Assembly: GCA_036345935.2 (NCBI GenBank)
Contig: JADWOT020001725.1
Coordinates: forward strand, 1-64,000
Direction: 5' to 3'
Length of the DNA stretch: 64,000 bases
DNA from: Taenia hydatigena
Taxonomy: Eukaryota > Platyhelminthes > Cestoda > Cyclophyllidea > Taeniidae
Every line of letters begins with the position of its first letter. The stretch's first letter is position 1. Below, one piece after another: positions 62,120-64,000 of the stretch. The notes beneath the pieces are model-generated. The model saw nothing but the letters and a program-made list of their open reading frames with translations. It was not told the origin of the DNA and ran no database searches. A program made the translations under genes and the position numbers.

Positions 62120-62905
62120 AACAGAGGGCTTAACTTTTAATTGCCTTCTCCCATGCAGGTTGCGTTTGTCTTGCATAGATAAATATTTCAAAGTTGGTTG
62201 CATAATCGTGCAGGTGCCAACCATTGGACCATTGATTGGCTACAACCTCGTCATCGAAATCAAAATTGGTTTGTGATGTCAAACCGTGTCCTTCACCCGA
62301 CCCAAAGACTTTAACTGTTTAATCCAATCTATGAAGCAGATGCAAATAAATTAAATCCAAATTATGATTGTGTCTTTGCCAAAAATAACTAACTGACCCC
62401 TGATATCGGCATGATGATAATATCTGCTGTAGGCGCCTTCCATCCAACCACAGGCCATTTTAGTGTGCTCTACAGCTCAAAAAACAAATTGTTGCCAAGT
62501 TATTTTTGCATAGAATGCAGAACCTTTGACTTCGTATGCCTCTACCAGAGCGCTATGCGCCATCAAGCCTTGCCATTCCACATACTAGCTGCAGTCTTTT
62601 TATTCAAGCCGCATCCATCGTGATATTGAATAAACTGCCCCATAATCTGAATTCCAGGATCATCTTGCTCTCACCCCATTTTATAATCAAACCGATCTTG
62701 TAAACATGTATACATCATTGTGAATAGCAAATGCGGATGGATGTTGAGAACAGGCACTTATTCCCTAGCGCCCCCGTGCCTTTCAGCAGACAAAAGAAAT
62801 CTAAGTGAACTGAGTGGGTCTCATGACAGCAAAGTGGGCATAGCTCTGGGGAAGGAGTCTTAGAATGAGTCAAATGTAAGCTATAACAAAGTTTTGTTAT
62901 TTCAG

Positions 62906-62980
62906 GAACCAGAACTGCAGCTATTCATCAGAGATCCGATTGGCAAACACGAAGGTGCCTTACTGGCGAGGCGTCGTTAG
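62906..62980 (+). CDS. Candidate terminal exon of an unidentified gene
   Basis: A good acceptor ('tgttatttcag', ending 62,905) leads into EPELQLFIRDPIGKHEGALL, ending ARRR and TAG at 62,978-62,980. An AATAAA lies 53 nt further on. The +1 frame (NQNCSYSSEIRLANTK...) is also open and ends only at 63,048-63,050, past the poly(A) hexamer, so the frame is not certain. No upstream exon was tied to it with confidence. Confidence 0.35.
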   Translation, partial: EPELQLFIRDPIGKHEGALLARRR

Positions 62981-63032
62981 GAGGCCCACAGCACTGTCGC
63001 TGAACTCTAACCATCACAAGCCCCTAATGATC

Positions 63033-63038
63033 AATAAA
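63033..63038 (+). promoter_or_regulatory. Polyadenylation signal
   Basis: A canonical AATAAA lies 53 nt after the TAG of the candidate terminal exon, a normal distance for a 3' untranslated region. Confidence 0.35.
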
Positions 63039-63044
63039 CGACCT

Positions 63045-64000
63045 CTATAAATCTGCAATCGTAATGGCTTTAAGTTTCTCCTTTCTTCCAATCGTATGCA
63101 GGTCGTAACAACACTTGCACTGAAACGTAGTCAGTAGTAGCCCACATCGCTCATGGGCCCGTAGCAGAAGACTGATGGAATACGATTGATTGTGCGTCTG
63201 ATTCATTATGCTCTGTGCAAAAGTGTAGGGAATACGAATATTTGTCGCAACCGCTATTGCATTCTGGATCTGTTTTTTTGACGAACGATGTGGAAATTGG
63301 TTAAATTTTTGCCTGTTTAAAGGATCCTCCATGTCTTAGTTGGCGCAGTCAATGCATCCGACTGCTACCTTCTAGTACCCTTTGCAATATTCAGTGCTGC
63401 TTTTCAAAAAAAGTATTCTATCCTTATTCGCTCTTTCGTCTGCTATCCAGCTCTCTTCCTGGTCTGCAGAGTGACGTTAATTGCATAACGCATTTTAAAT
63501 AGCATTTTGAAGTAGAGATTGTGTTTGTCGTTAAACCATGCTAATTGGGCCGTGGCTAAAAGGATGTCGATTACAAGAAAGAAGTGACTGTGAGCCCGCT
63601 AACCTGGTTAATTGGAAAATGGGAATGGTTGGTGCTGGATGGACGCGAGTGATCCTCGTGGCCAACTTTGGCTTCTGGCAGACGCCGCACATGTGTGCTT
63701 CCATCACTAAGCCCATTCTCTCCCGTGCATTGTGCCACACTCTCCTCCAGTAAAAAGCATGGTTAAAGAGTCTTGTGTGTAAGTTCATTATTGTAGTCCT
63801 TGCATCTGATTACATATGCAAAGTCTTGGATCGTTATACGCTTAAAGGAAGGGTGAGCCAGTAGTCATGCAACAAGGATGCTATGTGGTATACACTGTAA
63901 TTTACTGCAAGAAAACCCAGAGGAAAGTTGTTTAAGTGCTATGCATAATAGGCAAGTTGGAAATGGGGACCAACACACAGTCTTTGGCCGACCAACAAAG
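63045..64000. other. Unassigned stretch
   Basis: Frames at 63,332-63,045 (-) and 63,531-63,788 (both strands) shadow each other and show no motif. No RNA gene or repeat was recognised up to the window edge. Confidence 0.5.

Noticed and set aside
1..64000. CRISPR arrays, operons, ribosome binding sites or prophage genes
   Set aside because: No regularly spaced short identical repeats and no tightly packed co-directional frames exist; introns and homeodomains show animal DNA.

Overview
The window reads as nuclear DNA of an animal. It is gene-poor and rich in repeats. Coding signal comes as short exons with GT-AG borders, and the recognisable domains are animal ones: an NK2-class homeodomain and a CBP/p300-type TAZ1 zinc finger. 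Retroelement remnants are present and there are no bacterial-style operons. By eye the AT content is a little over half. A flatworm or another invertebrate with a repeat-rich genome would fit, but nothing here fixes the species. Most open frames of 60-130 codons look like chance.

Left part (1-20 kb). A diverged interspersed repeat lies at about 1.3-2.65 kb and a small inverted repeat at 2.7/3.3 kb. An NK2-class homeobox pseudogene runs on the + strand (about 7.9-9.24 kb, poly(A) signals at 9.35 kb). An inverted paralogue with an apparently intact two-exon frame lies on the - strand (11,962-11,357). The pair shares an intron of 117-118 bp at the same codon junction. From 12 to 17.7 kb the + strand is C/A-rich and has chance open frames.

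Middle part (20-43 kb). A second copy of the 1.3-kb repeat is followed by tandem units of about 165 bp (21.24-22.3 kb). A 1.1-kb sequence is directly duplicated (22.57-23.6 and 24.06-25.1 kb). Then comes a foldback-like structure: inverted arms of about 1.4 kb (28.49-29.89 and 34.28-35.65 kb), whose outer halves are arrays of about 90-bp subrepeats. A 0.6-kb direct repeat (27.46-28.05 and 30.94-31.57 kb) brackets the left arm. Inside the foldback lies the best multi-exon gene of the window (31.59-33.62 kb, +): a Cys-containing, probably extracellular protein whose consecutive introns are mostly phase 1. Further exon-like pieces follow at 35.87-36.20 kb, a Ty3/Gypsy reverse-transcriptase remnant at 36.83-37.02 kb, and weak integrin-alpha-like exons at 40.4-42.4 kb.

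Right part (43-64 kb). It is mostly unassigned non-coding sequence. Exceptions are an exon-like segment at 47.9 kb, a long - strand open frame with one internal TGA (53.83-53.20 kb), a LINE-like remnant (56.82-56.53 kb, -), an inverted repeat pair at 51.77/57.7 kb, and two decayed TAZ1 copies in opposite orientation (59.78-59.5 kb - and 60.36-60.87 kb +). A well-spliced terminal exon with a poly(A) signal lies at 62.9 kb.

The recurring theme is inverted duplication: homeobox pair, TAZ1 pair, foldback arms, the 2.7/3.3-kb pair and the 51.8/57.7-kb pair. In both gene pairs at least one copy is decayed.
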